The position numbers and the translations under genes were made by a program. A DNA stretch of 64,000 bases from an uncultured Bacteroidota bacterium (lineage in GTDB: Bacteria > Bacteroidota > Bacteroidia > Flavobacteriales > Flavobacteriaceae): NCBI GenBank assembly GCA_913062555.1, contig CAJXVU010000002.1, forward strand, positions 110,637-174,636, in the 5' to 3' direction. The notes beneath the pieces were generated by a model. The model was not told the origin of the DNA. It ran no database searches and saw nothing but the letters and a program-made list of their open reading frames with translations. Numbering within the stretch: the stretch's first letter is position 1; each line of letters starts with the position of its first letter. Below are positions 44,010-53,742 of the stretch, in pieces.

Positions 44010-47000
44010 ATGTGGTACGAAATATTTAAATTCGAACTTAAATACAGAGCAAAACGCCTGGACACCTATATATTCTTTATTTTTATTTTCCTATTTTCAA
44101 TTGTAGCCGTCGATTTCATTTATCAAGGGGTCGATCTTGGACTAGTCAAAAAAAACGCACCAATTATCATTGCAAGAACCATGGGAGCACTCACAGGTCT
44201 AACATTGATGATTGCTTCCTTGATCATGGGCGTTCCCATATTGCGCGATTTTGAGTACAACATGGAGTCTCTAATGTTTGTGAACCCCATCAAAAAACGT
44301 GATTATTTATTGGGTCGATTTTTAGGTTCATTTGTAGTCTTACTAATTGTTTTTACAGGCTTAATTTGGGGGAATGCCTTAGGTGAGTTTATGCCCTGGC
44401 GTGACCCTGAAGAGCTATTGCCTTTCAATTTTATGGCCTACATACAGCCATTTTTTACAGTGGTCATACCTATTCTATTTTTTGGATCAGCCTTGTTTTT
44501 TGTTAGTGGTGCTTTAAGTCGAAAATTGATCGTTGTGTATACCCAAGCACTGTTCATCTTTGTTTTATTCATGTTGACACGTAATGTTGAAAATGAATTC
44601 CTCTCGGCAATCTTAGATCCGTTTTCTCTAAACACCCTGTCTACAATGACCGATTTGTGGTCTACTCCAGAACTTAATGGTCAATTGATCCCTTTTAACG
44701 GTGTGTTGTTATACAGTAAATTATTTTGGATTGCGATAGGCATGATCATTTTAATAATTGGCTATAAACGCTTTAATTATAATGTGGTTAAAAGCAAATC
44801 ATTTAAAAAGAAGAAACAAGCTATTATTGAAACTGAAATAGCACCGCCTGATAATGAAGAATTACCAAATTTCACCGTACATCAGGGTTTTAAATCTCAA
44901 TGTATACAGTTGTTAAAGCATTCGCTATTTTATTTCAAATCCATTCTGAAAGAAGTATCATTCTGGGCCATTGTAATTTGTGCTATGGTTATTATTTTAA
45001 TAAATTCTATCAGTTTGGGAACAGTTTATGGCGTAGATAGTTTTCCGGCAACCTATTTTATCGTGGAAGAATTAAAGGAGATGTCTGGATATTTTTTCAT
45101 CATCATCCTTGTATTCTATTCTGGGGAACTTATATGGAAAGAACGTGGAGCCAAATTAAGTTTAATCTATGACGCCTTACCTAGTACTGATTTTATTAAT
45201 TTGGCGGGTAAATTCATTGGACTCATCTTAATCTATGGAGTATTAATGCTGTCAATAATTGTATCAGGCGTTATTTTTCAAAGTTTTAACGGTTATTATC
45301 AGTTTGAATTGGATCTCTATTTTATTAGCTTTTTTGGGGATTTTCTACCGTTCCTAATACTTTATACATTCATGTCATTTTTTATCCATGTCATGGTTAA
45401 TAAAAAATTTGTAGCCTATATTCTAGTCTTTACTTTTTTTATAGGCAGTGTTGCTATGGGTCTGTTAGGATTTAACCATGGCTTATACAATTTTGGAGGT
45501 AATAAAATAGGGGCTTATTCGTCTATGAATGGTTTCGGACACTTCCTTGCTCCATATTTATGGATCAAAGCCTATTGGTTTGTCTTTTGTTTCATCCTGT
45601 TTATTATATCCGCAATATTTTCAGTTAGAGGTACTGAAACGAGTTTAATAAAACGATGGAAACAGGCAAAACAACGTTTGTCAAAACCTTTAAAAACTTA
45701 TGCTTCTGTTGCCATTTTGATGTTTATAGCTTTAGGAAGTTTCATATTTTACAACACAAATATTTTAAACACCTATTGGACAAAGACGCAACAATTAGAA
45801 TTTAGAATAGGTTATGAGCAAAACTTAAAACAATTTGAATATGTACCGCAACCTAAAATAACATCGGTTAATTTGATAGTAGAGTTGTATCCACAAACAC
45901 GGGATTATACCGCGGAAGGTTATTATATTTTGGTGAATAGTACTGAAGCCTCCATTCAAAACATCCATGTTCAAAAGTTAATTGAATCTGATGTGAAATT
46001 AGAAGAAGTAACTTTTGAAGGAGGGGCTACGCTTGATGATCAATACTTAGAATACAGTTATTATCAATATGCATTAAACCAAGTATTACAACCTGGAGAT
46101 TCTATTAAAATGTCCTTTAAGCAAAGCTTTACTACACGTGGTTTTGAGAATGGAGGATCAAATAGCCATGTCGTAAATAATGGTACTTTTTTTAATAATA
46201 AGGATTTTCCAACTCTGGGATACAGTAACAAGTATGAAATCCGTGACGCAGATGATCGTGAAGATTTTGGGTTAGCAGCAAGAAAAGGGATGGCTGACAG
46301 AAATGACCCTATAGAACTTAAAAATGCGGTTAATGGCGATGACGGTTATAACATTAATTTTGAAATGGTTATTGGAACAGATATTGATCAAACTGCTATT
46401 GCGCCTGGAACATTAGTAAAACATTGGGAGGATGACAATCGTAGCTATTTCCATTACAAAATGGAGCAACCTATGATTAATTTCTATTCAATTGTATCTG
46501 CACGATATGAGGTTATGAAAGACTCATGGATCGCTCCAAATGACAGCCTTAAAACACCTGTGGATTTAGAGATCTATTACCATAAAGGTCATGAATATAA
46601 TATAGATCGTATGATGTCCTCCATGAAACTATCTTTCGATTATTTCAGTACAAATTTCAGTCCGTATCCCTACGAACAAATGCGTATTATGGAGTTTCCA
46701 CGCTACGCTCAATTTGCCCAATCTTTTCCTACAGCTGTACCATTTTCAGAAGGTATAGGGTTTATGTTGGATATCGACGATGAAACCGATGTGGATATGG
46801 CTTTTTATATCACGGCTCACGAATTAGCACACCAATGGTGGGGCTTACAAGTGGTAGCAGCAAATGTACAAGGACGTTATATGATTTTAGAAACCCTCTC
46901 ACAGTATTCGGCATTAATGGTGCTGCGACAAAAATATTCCGAAGCCAAAGTGCAACAATTTTTAAAGGGTGAATTAAAATCCTACTTTGTTGGGAAAGCT

Positions 47001-47675
47001 AAGGAAGAACATGAGGAATCCACATTGGCATTAGTTGAAAAAGAAGAGTATATATATTACAGAAAAGGTGCTGTAAATATGTATGCCCTTCAAGATTATA
47101 TTGGAGAAGCCAATGTCAATCTCGCTTTGAAACGTTTTGTGAAGGACTGGAATGCCTTTGATGACAATTTTAATAAAGAGCGTTATGCCACTACAATAGA
47201 TTTATTGGCATATTTCAGAGAGGTCACCCCAAAACATTTGCAATATCTTATCACAGACTTATTTGAAACCAATACCCACTATGATACTAAAGTAGCCAAC
47301 TATTCCAGCACCAAATTAGATAATGGTAGCTATAAAGTGGATGTGGAGTATACCATTAGTAAATATAAAACCGACCACAAAGGAAAACGTTTGTATGGTG
47401 AAACTCAAAATGATTCATTGGTTTATAAAACCGAAACCATGAAAACCCCGTTGGTCTCAATGTTTTTGACTGATTATGTAGATGTTGTCATTTTTGGAAA
47501 AGCTAAAAATGATGGAGATACATCTCCACCAATATTATATAACCAAAAACATAAGATCACCGAAATCGCCAATACCTTAAGTATTATAGTGGATCAAGAA
47601 CCTACTGAAGTTGGAGTAGACCCGTATTGTAAATTAATAGATAAAAATACAGCGGATAACAGAAAGTCTTTGTAA
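44010..47675 (+). CDS. ABC permease / M1 aminopeptidase fusion (cassette 1)
   Basis: 1221 residues. The first ~590 hold twelve or so transmembrane helices in two ABC-2-type bundles (hydrophobic starts near 20, 60, 105, 145, 175, 235, 320, 355, 400, 440, 470, 515, 570), separated by a charged loop (~265-300). The rest is an extracytoplasmic M1 aminopeptidase: H937-E-L-A-H941 with the third ligand E961, and Y-Y-R-K-G-A downstream. The HExxH-to-Glu spacing is 19 residues, one more than the usual 18. The G-A-M-E-N exopeptidase motif is not seen. The gene has the same design as 56766-60323. What it transports or cleaves is unknown. Confidence 0.92.
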   Translation: MWYEIFKFELKYRAKRLDTYIFFIFIFLFSIVAVDFIYQGVDLGLVKKNAPIIIARTMGALTGLTLMIASLIMGVPILRDFEYNMESLMFVNPIKKRDYLLGRFLGSFVVLLIVFTGLIWGNALGEFMPWRDPEELLPFNFMAYIQPFFTVVIPILFFGSALFFVSGALSRKLIVVYTQALFIFVLFMLTRNVENEFLSAILDPFSLNTLSTMTDLWSTPELNGQLIPFNGVLLYSKLFWIAIGMIILIIGYKRFNYNVVKSKSFKKKKQAIIETEIAPPDNEELPNFTVHQGFKSQCIQLLKHSLFYFKSILKEVSFWAIVICAMVIILINSISLGTVYGVDSFPATYFIVEELKEMSGYFFIIILVFYSGELIWKERGAKLSLIYDALPSTDFINLAGKFIGLILIYGVLMLSIIVSGVIFQSFNGYYQFELDLYFISFFGDFLPFLILYTFMSFFIHVMVNKKFVAYILVFTFFIGSVAMGLLGFNHGLYNFGGNKIGAYSSMNGFGHFLAPYLWIKAYWFVFCFILFIISAIFSVRGTETSLIKRWKQAKQRLSKPLKTYASVAILMFIALGSFIFYNTNILNTYWTKTQQLEFRIGYEQNLKQFEYVPQPKITSVNLIVELYPQTRDYTAEGYYILVNSTEASIQNIHVQKLIESDVKLEEVTFEGGATLDDQYLEYSYYQYALNQVLQPGDSIKMSFKQSFTTRGFENGGSNSHVVNNGTFFNNKDFPTLGYSNKYEIRDADDREDFGLAARKGMADRNDPIELKNAVNGDDGYNINFEMVIGTDIDQTAIAPGTLVKHWEDDNRSYFHYKMEQPMINFYSIVSARYEVMKDSWIAPNDSLKTPVDLEIYYHKGHEYNIDRMMSSMKLSFDYFSTNFSPYPYEQMRIMEFPRYAQFAQSFPTAVPFSEGIGFMLDIDDETDVDMAFYITAHELAHQWWGLQVVAANVQGRYMILETLSQYSALMVLRQKYSEAKVQQFLKGELKSYFVGKAKEEHEESTLALVEKEEYIYYRKGAVNMYALQDYIGEANVNLALKRFVKDWNAFDDNFNKERYATTIDLLAYFREVTPKHLQYLITDLFETNTHYDTKVANYSSTKLDNGSYKVDVEYTISKYKTDHKGKRLYGETQNDSLVYKTETMKTPLVSMFLTDYVDVVIFGKAKNDGDTSPPILYNQKHKITEIANTLSIIVDQEPTEVGVDPYCKLIDKNTADNRKSL

Positions 47676-47762
47676 GAGGAAGTTTGACAAGAACTTAAGA
47701 CTTTGTAATATTTTGAACAGTCAAAACAGCAGGGATATATTGTAGTTTTATCATTCAATTGT

Positions 47763-47885
47763 ATGGTGAAATACTACATATATTACCTGCTGTTTTCGTT
47801 TACAACAATCACTCCAGAGCATTCCAATGCTTCTTTGGATAAGCATGAAGGCGTAAATCAAATCGCCATCCTAGGCGCAATATAG
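47763..47885 (+). CDS. Possible 40-residue peptide
   Basis: ATG at 47763 opens a 40-codon frame with a hydrophobic N terminus (Y-Y-I-Y-Y-L-L-F-S-F) and a polar tail. It may be a small secreted peptide or a relic of a longer gene; there is no ribosome-binding sequence or homolog I know. The rest of the 412-bp gap 47676-48087 contains a TATATTTG element at 47916-47923 that may be the promoter of the pseudogene at 48088. Confidence 0.25.
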   Translation: MVKYYIYYLLFSFTTITPEHSNASLDKHEGVNQIAILGAI

Positions 47886-48087
47886 TTTAACTAATATTTT
47901 AGTAAAATAATGTTATATATTTGAATTTCAGGATCTAAACGGTATTAATATTAATTAATAGATTAAGTAAATTACTACTTATCATAACAGGATATATTAA
48001 ATTATTATACTTTATTTGAATCAATTCACATCGTCTAAGTCAAGATTATGGATAGGCTTATCCATAAAAAATTTTAAAAACCATCGT

Positions 48088-48642
48088 ATGAAAATTAAGG
48101 GGAACTATTTACTATTGGGATTATTACTTATCTATTTTGTGTCATGCACAAACAATTAGAAACCACAATCAAATGCATTAACCGATACGGCTTCGGCTGT
48201 AAATTACCTCAAAGCACTTCAAGGAAATTGGGAAGTTCAAGATGCTAAAGAAGGACGATTTGGTTGGGATTTTGATATTACCGCTAGAGGGAATGTTATA
48301 GTTAAGCGCTTAAAAGCGGGGACTGAAACAGAAATGGCCACCGTTTATGCTATCGATGCGGGTGTATTATACGCGAATCATTTTTGCCAATTGCAAAACC
48401 AACCCTGACTAATAGCTGTGGAATCTGATGTTGATGGTGACTTACACTTTATATGTGACCGGGAAGTTGGAAATACACAATCACATAACGAGTTGCACAT
48501 GCATGGGGTTCATTTTAAGAAAAAAGGAGAGAATATGATGATTTGGATGGACATGTTTGAAAATGACAGTCTCGCTTTTGAAACCAGATATGAACTGGAA
48601 CGAATTGTTTCAGTGAAAACGGACATTTTAGACACTAAATAA
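48088..48642 (+). pseudogene. Lipoprotein pseudogene with two in-frame nonsense codons
   Basis: From ATG 48088 one frame runs 185 codons to the stop at 48640 but is broken by TAG at 48157 (codon 24) and TGA at 48406 (codon 107). There is no frameshift. The frame begins with a lipoprotein signal peptide (L-L-L-G-L-L-L-I-Y-F-V-S-C) and continues with L-Q-G-N-W-E-V-Q-D and a lipocalin-like pattern to L-E-R-I-V-S-V. Both stops can come from C-to-T changes (CAG to TAG, CGA to TGA). The preserved frame and composition suggest recent decay. Selenocysteine or readthrough is unlikely as two different stops are present. Confidence 0.8.
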
Positions 48643-48723
48643 GTATGACCTTATGCTTTTGTTGGCATGTGAATATCAAAATATCAATTTAATACATTAT
48701 ATATCAGTTGTATAGTTTAAAAA

Positions 48724-48770
48724 TACCTGGGTTTGGGTATAGGAATTCTCGAGAATCTTTCTTAAATTTG
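48724..48770 (+). promoter_or_regulatory. Palindromic operator plus -7 element, regulon site 3
   Basis: Imperfect copy TACCTGGGTTTGGGTA at 48724-48739, centre 48731.5. A perfect -7 element TAAATTTG starts at 48763, 31.5 bp from the centre. It faces a short region ended by the terminator at 48910-48964. Confidence 0.65.
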
Positions 48771-48776
48771 AATACT

Positions 48777-48964
48777 CTCCAAAATTTATCAATGTTTCTT
48801 ATTAAATTAAAGTAGTACGCTCAAGTCGGGTCATAATTTCTATGTTTCTGGAAGCGTTTAAACTGACGCAAGCTATACGGATACCATATAAATGGCCTAT
48901 GTACTCTAGTGTTCAGTAAATGATCTTTCTCTAGTAAAGACGCATTTACTGAACATTTTTTTTT
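48777..48964 (+). ncRNA. Probable small RNA or short leader transcript
   Basis: A promoter (site 3, -7 box at 48763-48770) is followed within ~190 bp by a strong terminator, and no convincing gene lies between. A 25-codon frame at 48842-48919 (M-F-L-E-A-F-K-L-T-Q) exists and overlaps the terminator stem, so a tiny peptide cannot be excluded. The ends are estimated from the promoter and terminator. Confidence 0.5.
48910..48964 (+). terminator. Strong Rho-independent terminator
   Basis: Perfect 13-bp stem TGTTCAGTAAATG (48910-48922) / CATTTACTGAACA (48943-48955), an inner CTTT/AAAG pair, then nine T. It separates site 3 from the ornithine cyclodeaminase-like gene. The remaining part of the 468-bp gap (48965-49110) shows nothing distinct. 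Confidence 0.92.
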
Positions 48965-49110
48965 GAAATGCACAATTAGTTAATTTACTATTTATTCAAA
49001 AAGAACGCTTTAAGAGGTTCCTCGAAAATCATTCACTTCAAGAAATTTCATTTTTTACATTATCTCCTCCTAATTTCCTAACTTGAGGACTATTTAGAAA
49101 ATTAAAAATT

Positions 49111-50070
49111 ATGGCAGTCCTTATCAGATTCGACGAGATAAAATCCTTAGTAAGTAATATTGATATTGTTACAGCTATGGAAGAAGGATTTATTCAGTAT
49201 AGTAATGGTAATACGGTGGTACCACCAGTAGGAGAGTTGCTTTTTGAAAAACCAAAAGGAGATGTTCATATAAAATACGGCTATATTAACAATGCCGACT
49301 ATTATGTTATAAAAATTGCCTCTGGATTTTATGACAATCCCAAATTAGGAATTGCATCCGGTCAGGGAATGATGCTGTTATTTGATCAGAAAACGGGAGT
49401 ACCTAAAGCTATCCTTATGGATGAAGGACACTTAACCGATCTTCGTACGGCAGCAGCAGGTGCTTTATCTTCAAAATATTTTGCTCCTAAAATCGTTAAA
49501 GCCATTGGTATTATTGGCACTGGGATTCAGGCAAAATTACAATTACAATACCTTCAAAATCAAACCTCTTGTAGAATAGTTTGGGTTTGGGGACGTCATA
49601 AAAAAAACACTGAAAAGTTCGCTACTGAATTAGGAGCGGATTTTACTATAAATATTGCCACAAGTCCTTCAGAAGTGGCAAAGCATTGTAATCTCATTGT
49701 TAGCACAACGCCTTCAGAAATCCCTTTATTAAAAGCTGATGATATTCATACTGGAACTCATATTACAGCCGTTGGCTCTGATACACATGACAAACAGGAA
49801 TTGGAGAGTGCCTTACTTGGAAAAGCAGACATTGTTATTGCAGATAGTATTCCACAGAGTAAAAATCGAGGAGAAATATATAGGGCGGTAAAGGATGGAG
49901 AAATATCAGAACATGAGATTGATGAATTAGGAAAAGCAATTCAAGATTTAAAGTTACAACGATCTAATGATGATCAAATTACCATTGTTGATTTAACGGG
50001 AGTGGCCGTGCAGGACATTATGATCGCTAATGCTGTTTATGCAGCTCATTTAAAAAGTCAAAATTTATGA
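49111..50070 (+). CDS. Ornithine cyclodeaminase / mu-crystallin family protein
   Basis: 319-residue NAD(P)-binding enzyme with the Rossmann motif G-I-I-G-T-G-I-Q-A and the family blocks V-H-I-K-Y-G-Y, L-T-D-L-R-T-A-A-A-G and A-V-G-S-D-T-H-D-K-Q-E-L. Members include ornithine cyclodeaminases, ketimine reductases, and SbnB-type enzymes that make 2,3-diaminopropionate. Its stop overlaps the threonine synthase start by 4 bp (ATGA), so it belongs to a three-gene operon with a PLP enzyme and a kinase. The reaction cannot be fixed from sequence. Confidence 0.88.
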   Translation: MAVLIRFDEIKSLVSNIDIVTAMEEGFIQYSNGNTVVPPVGELLFEKPKGDVHIKYGYINNADYYVIKIASGFYDNPKLGIASGQGMMLLFDQKTGVPKAILMDEGHLTDLRTAAAGALSSKYFAPKIVKAIGIIGTGIQAKLQLQYLQNQTSCRIVWVWGRHKKNTEKFATELGADFTINIATSPSEVAKHCNLIVSTTPSEIPLLKADDIHTGTHITAVGSDTHDKQELESALLGKADIVIADSIPQSKNRGEIYRAVKDGEISEHEIDELGKAIQDLKLQRSNDDQITIVDLTGVAVQDIMIANAVYAAHLKSQNL

Positions 50071-51524
50071 TTCGGTTTGTGAGTAATAAAGGAGGTGGAG
50101 TCCCTGTAGATTTTGAGACTGCTATTCTAGATGGTTATGCCGAGGATGGCGGTTTATATGTTCCTGAGCGTTTGCCAGAGATTACAATGGACCAATTAAA
50201 AGCATGGAAAGATTTGAGTTATGTAGCGATCGCTTTTGAATTTTTGTCCTTATTCATCGACAGATCTATTATTTCTGAGTCCGAATTAAAAGGGATACTT
50301 CAAACTGCTTACGCGCCATTCGAGAAGCAAGAGATCATTCCATTACATCCATTAGAATCACGAAAAAACACGTATATAATGGAGTTATTCCATGGGCCTA
50401 CAATTTCTTTTAAAGATGTAGGATTGGCTTTTTTAGTGAATTTGGTGAACTTTTTTTTAGAACGAAAAAAGGAACACCTCACGCTTGTAGTTGCCACTAC
50501 AGGCGATACGGGGCCAGCAGCAGCTTATTTTGCGGCAGGAAAATCAAATTTGGAAGCTTGGGTGCTATATCCAAACGGTATGATTACCGAAGCGCAAAGA
50601 CGTCAGATGACAACTTTACAACAGGCCAATATTCATCCGGTAGGCGTGTCAAACTGCCCGGATGGAGGTGATGATTTGGATGTGGTGATTAGAAAACTAT
50701 ATTCGGACACCGCATTTAAGGAAAAACTACACTTATCAAGTGTAAATTCTATAAATTGGGGGCGTGTGATGATGCAAGCTGTGCATTATATTTATGGTTA
50801 TTTGCAAGTGGTTGATACCATTGGTGAAAAAATCAACATGTCGGTGCCATCTGGAGGATTTGGTAATTTATGTGCTGGCGCATTAGCACGAGAAATGGGA
50901 TTGCCTATTAAATACTTGGTTGCAGCGAATAATAAAAATGCCTGTATTCACCGTATTTTTTCGGAAGGACATTTTAGCAAAGCTCCAATTTTTGAAACGG
51001 CCTCATCAGCAATTGATATTTTAATCCCATTTAACTTTTGGCGGTATTTATATTTTAGTACAGCTGGAGATTCCAAAAAAATAAAAGCATGGATGGATGA
51101 CTTTGAAATGAATGGAACTGCTGTATTTGATACCAAAACTTTTGAGAATTATAAGAATGGTTTTTTATCACATAGCACTACAGATGTAGATACTTTGAAT
51201 TTAATTAAGACTATTTACAGCTCTGAAAACTATTTATTAGATCCCCATGGTGCAGTGGCATTAGAGGCAGCCGATAATTTAAAAGAAAAACTAGGGAAGG
51301 AGAAACTCATTTGTTTAGCTACCGCACATCCTGCTAAATTCCCAGAGATTATAAAAAAAGCATTGCAAACAAATCAATTGCCAAACGCAGCAAAGCATCA
51401 TAGTATAGAAACAGCTAAGCGCATTTGTGAAAAGGTACATCTTTGCGATTATTCGCATTTTGAAGAGGCGCTTGTACATGCTATGGAAACCAATTGGGAC
51501 TTAACAAAAGGCAAAATAATATGA
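50067..51524 (+). CDS. thrC: Threonine synthase (or paralog)
   Basis: 485-residue fold-type II PLP enzyme. K116 in T-I-S-F-K-D-V-G forms the PLP Schiff base; A-T-T-G-D-T-G-P-A-A is the phosphate-binding stretch. The N-terminal Y-A-E-D-G-G-L-Y-V-P-E is diagnostic of threonine synthase. The canonical reaction converts O-phosphohomoserine to threonine. The partner genes are an ornithine cyclodeaminase-like gene and an APH-fold kinase rather than the usual aspartokinase/homoserine-kinase set, so this may be a second copy or one with changed substrate use. Confidence 0.85.
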   Translation: MIRFVSNKGGGVPVDFETAILDGYAEDGGLYVPERLPEITMDQLKAWKDLSYVAIAFEFLSLFIDRSIISESELKGILQTAYAPFEKQEIIPLHPLESRKNTYIMELFHGPTISFKDVGLAFLVNLVNFFLERKKEHLTLVVATTGDTGPAAAYFAAGKSNLEAWVLYPNGMITEAQRRQMTTLQQANIHPVGVSNCPDGGDDLDVVIRKLYSDTAFKEKLHLSSVNSINWGRVMMQAVHYIYGYLQVVDTIGEKINMSVPSGGFGNLCAGALAREMGLPIKYLVAANNKNACIHRIFSEGHFSKAPIFETASSAIDILIPFNFWRYLYFSTAGDSKKIKAWMDDFEMNGTAVFDTKTFENYKNGFLSHSTTDVDTLNLIKTIYSSENYLLDPHGAVALEAADNLKEKLGKEKLICLATAHPAKFPEIIKKALQTNQLPNAAKHHSIETAKRICEKVHLCDYSHFEEALVHAMETNWDLTKGKII

Positions 51525-52465
51525 TGCATTATTCCGTTTTAGAAAGCAAAGATATACAGGAAATATTAAGCCAATATGGAGATTATATTGTGCAGTCATC
51601 TAAAGTTTTAAGTGGTGGGTCAGAAAACACTAACTATTTAGTTAAGACTCATAACAATGCATTTGTATTAACTATTTGTGAGCAGAAATCAACAATAAAA
51701 GCGAATGAATTGGCATCCTTATTAGAATATTTGAGGCATCATGATTTTGTGACTTCACATTTGGTAAAAACATTGAATGGCGCATTGACCTCTGTTTGGT
51801 GTAATAAACCTGTCATGCTTAAAGTATTTATTGAAGGGGAATACATTGAGGATATACCAAATCAATTGCTTCAATGTTTGGGAAACCAATTGGCAAAATT
51901 ACATCAGATTGATGCCCCCAATTATCTTTCACAAACGGTGAGTTATGGTTTGGAGTATTTTGATAGAGTCAAACTTTATGATCCTGAATCCTCATTCTAC
52001 ATCTGGTTAAAACAGACACAAAAATATATTGAGAGCTATATTCACCCTGAGTTACCAAAAGCGATGATTCATAGTGATGTTTTTGATAGTAATATTATCG
52101 TAAATCCAGATGGCAAGCATGCGACGATCATGGACTTTGAAGAAGTCTGTTATTATTATCGGGTATTTGATATTGGCATGATGATTATTGGTACTTGTGC
52201 CGAAGGAACCAATGTTAATCTTAACAAAGCGGCGAGTATCATTAAGGGCTATCAGCAAGAGATTAAACTTTTATCTGTAGAAATTGAAGCTTTGCAAGCA
52301 TTTACAGCTTATGGCGCGGCGGCAATTGCCTATTGGAGACACCAAAACTTTAATTATGTAAAAGTGGATCCAGCAATGAGCAATCACTATCAAGCAATGC
52401 AAACATTGGCAAATACGGTAATGAATTTTTCTTTACAGGAATTTAAAACGGGTTGTAACGTTTAA
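51521..52465 (+). CDS. APH-fold kinase, possibly homoserine kinase type II
   Basis: Start chosen at ATG 51521, which overlaps the threonine synthase stop by 4 bp; an upstream ATG at 51494 would overlap by 31 bp. 314 residues with the aminoglycoside phosphotransferase/choline kinase fold: catalytic loop I-H-S-D-V-F-D-S-N and metal site I-M-D-F-E-E. Coupling to threonine synthase suggests phosphorylation of homoserine or an analogue. The stop lies in a TTAA shared tail to tail with the next gene. Confidence 0.85.
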   Translation: MMHYSVLESKDIQEILSQYGDYIVQSSKVLSGGSENTNYLVKTHNNAFVLTICEQKSTIKANELASLLEYLRHHDFVTSHLVKTLNGALTSVWCNKPVMLKVFIEGEYIEDIPNQLLQCLGNQLAKLHQIDAPNYLSQTVSYGLEYFDRVKLYDPESSFYIWLKQTQKYIESYIHPELPKAMIHSDVFDSNIIVNPDGKHATIMDFEEVCYYYRVFDIGMMIIGTCAEGTNVNLNKAASIIKGYQQEIKLLSVEIEALQAFTAYGAAAIAYWRHQNFNYVKVDPAMSNHYQAMQTLANTVMNFSLQEFKTGCNV

Positions 52466-53529
52466 TGGCTAAGAGGAGCCATTTTTTCTTTCAAGGTGGT
52501 TTCTAACAAGGATTCTACCATATTAAATACCTTTTGACAATGCTCAAAGTCCAGTTGTTCATTCATGATATCTAGAATAATACTCGTATGTCCAAGTTTG
52601 ACGTATTTGCTAAGCATTTCAGCCACTTCGGAATGTGAACCCACCAAATAAGGACAGAAAGTTTTATAAGTATGGAATGGTTTTAGCCAATAAACCTCTC
52701 GGTGCTGAGTGGTATCAAGACTCGAAATTTCTTTATGCCAGTTGGAATCGGATGCTTTTGTAGCCATCACATGAGCCATACTTCCTTTCATATCATCTGG
52801 AAAGCGTTCATTGGCCAATTTCCATGCGGCTTCAGAAGTTTCTCTAGCAATAATTCCAAAACGAATACCAAGATCGAAGCTATCGCTAGCCACAATATCA
52901 TTGTATTCTGAGATAGGTTTAGCGTATTTTACTTTGGTAGCTCCTAGCTTATTAGCCGTTGCTATACCAGCTTCCGAAGTCCCACTAATCAGCTCAACTG
53001 GAATCAGAGCTTCAGAAATTTGAGGTCTCATTTTTATATTGACCACTTTAAAATAAGGACCATCATGGTTAAACAAGCCTTTTGATTGCAATGCTCCTTT
53101 TACTAGGGATGCGTAATCGTATAATTTTTCATATCGTTCATCATGAGCTGTATCATCACCTAAGCTAATCAAATCACCTTTAAAACCACCCGCAATCCAA
53201 TTGATATCCACACGGCGATTGTACATAAAGGCAAGTGACGCAACCCGCTTGGCGAGAGTGTAAGGGCGTATATAAACTGGATTCACAGCTACTAAAGGTG
53301 TTAAATGTTTGGTTTGCTGTAAGATTATTTGAGCCACAGCCCAGCCGTCAACCAATGAATTGTTTGAATAAATAAGCGTCCCTGTAAACCCTTGATCTTC
53401 ACTCCATTTAGCCGTTCTTGCAATGTGATCGTAATACTTGATTCCATCGACAGCTTCTTTTTTAAGGGATATGTTTTGTGGTTCAGATTCGGGGGTAGTA
53501 GCGTAGATTTTTAGGAACTTCATACTCAT
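52462..53529 (-). CDS. LLM-class flavin-dependent monooxygenase, SsuD-like
   Basis: Start chosen at 53529 (M-S-M-K-F-L-K-I-Y); an ATG at 53562 is possible. 355 residues of the luciferase-like TIM barrel, resembling alkanesulfonate monooxygenase: D-I-N-W-I-A-G-G-F-K-G-D and V-E-L-I-S-G-T-S-E-A-G. It would use FMNH2 supplied by a separate reductase, which is not nearby. It is convergent with the APH kinase; the two stop codons overlap in TTAA at 52462-52465. A link to the OCD/ThrC operon is not proven. Confidence 0.87.
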   Translation of the reverse strand: MSMKFLKIYATTPESEPQNISLKKEAVDGIKYYDHIARTAKWSEDQGFTGTLIYSNNSLVDGWAVAQIILQQTKHLTPLVAVNPVYIRPYTLAKRVASLAFMYNRRVDINWIAGGFKGDLISLGDDTAHDERYEKLYDYASLVKGALQSKGLFNHDGPYFKVVNIKMRPQISEALIPVELISGTSEAGIATANKLGATKVKYAKPISEYNDIVASDSFDLGIRFGIIARETSEAAWKLANERFPDDMKGSMAHVMATKASDSNWHKEISSLDTTQHREVYWLKPFHTYKTFCPYLVGSHSEVAEMLSKYVKLGHTSIILDIMNEQLDFEHCQKVFNMVESLLETTLKEKMAPLSH

Positions 53530-53742
53530 AATAGATTGATTAATAGCTCCATGAATATACAAAATTAATTGGATGCATCATGGTGTTAGATTTATAATGA
53601 GGTTCAAATCTAATTTCAGATGGTTGATTATACATTCCTTTTAAATTATGAACAGTCACTAAAATTAGACCTGAACAATGACAATGCGAAAAAGATGATT
53701 GAACGTATCAAGGGTGAAGGTTTCTGATTGTTGCCTAAAGGA

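Noticed and set aside
48406..48408. TGA as selenocysteine codon
   Set aside because: A TAG also interrupts the same frame and no SECIS-like hairpin follows; two nonsense mutations explain it better.
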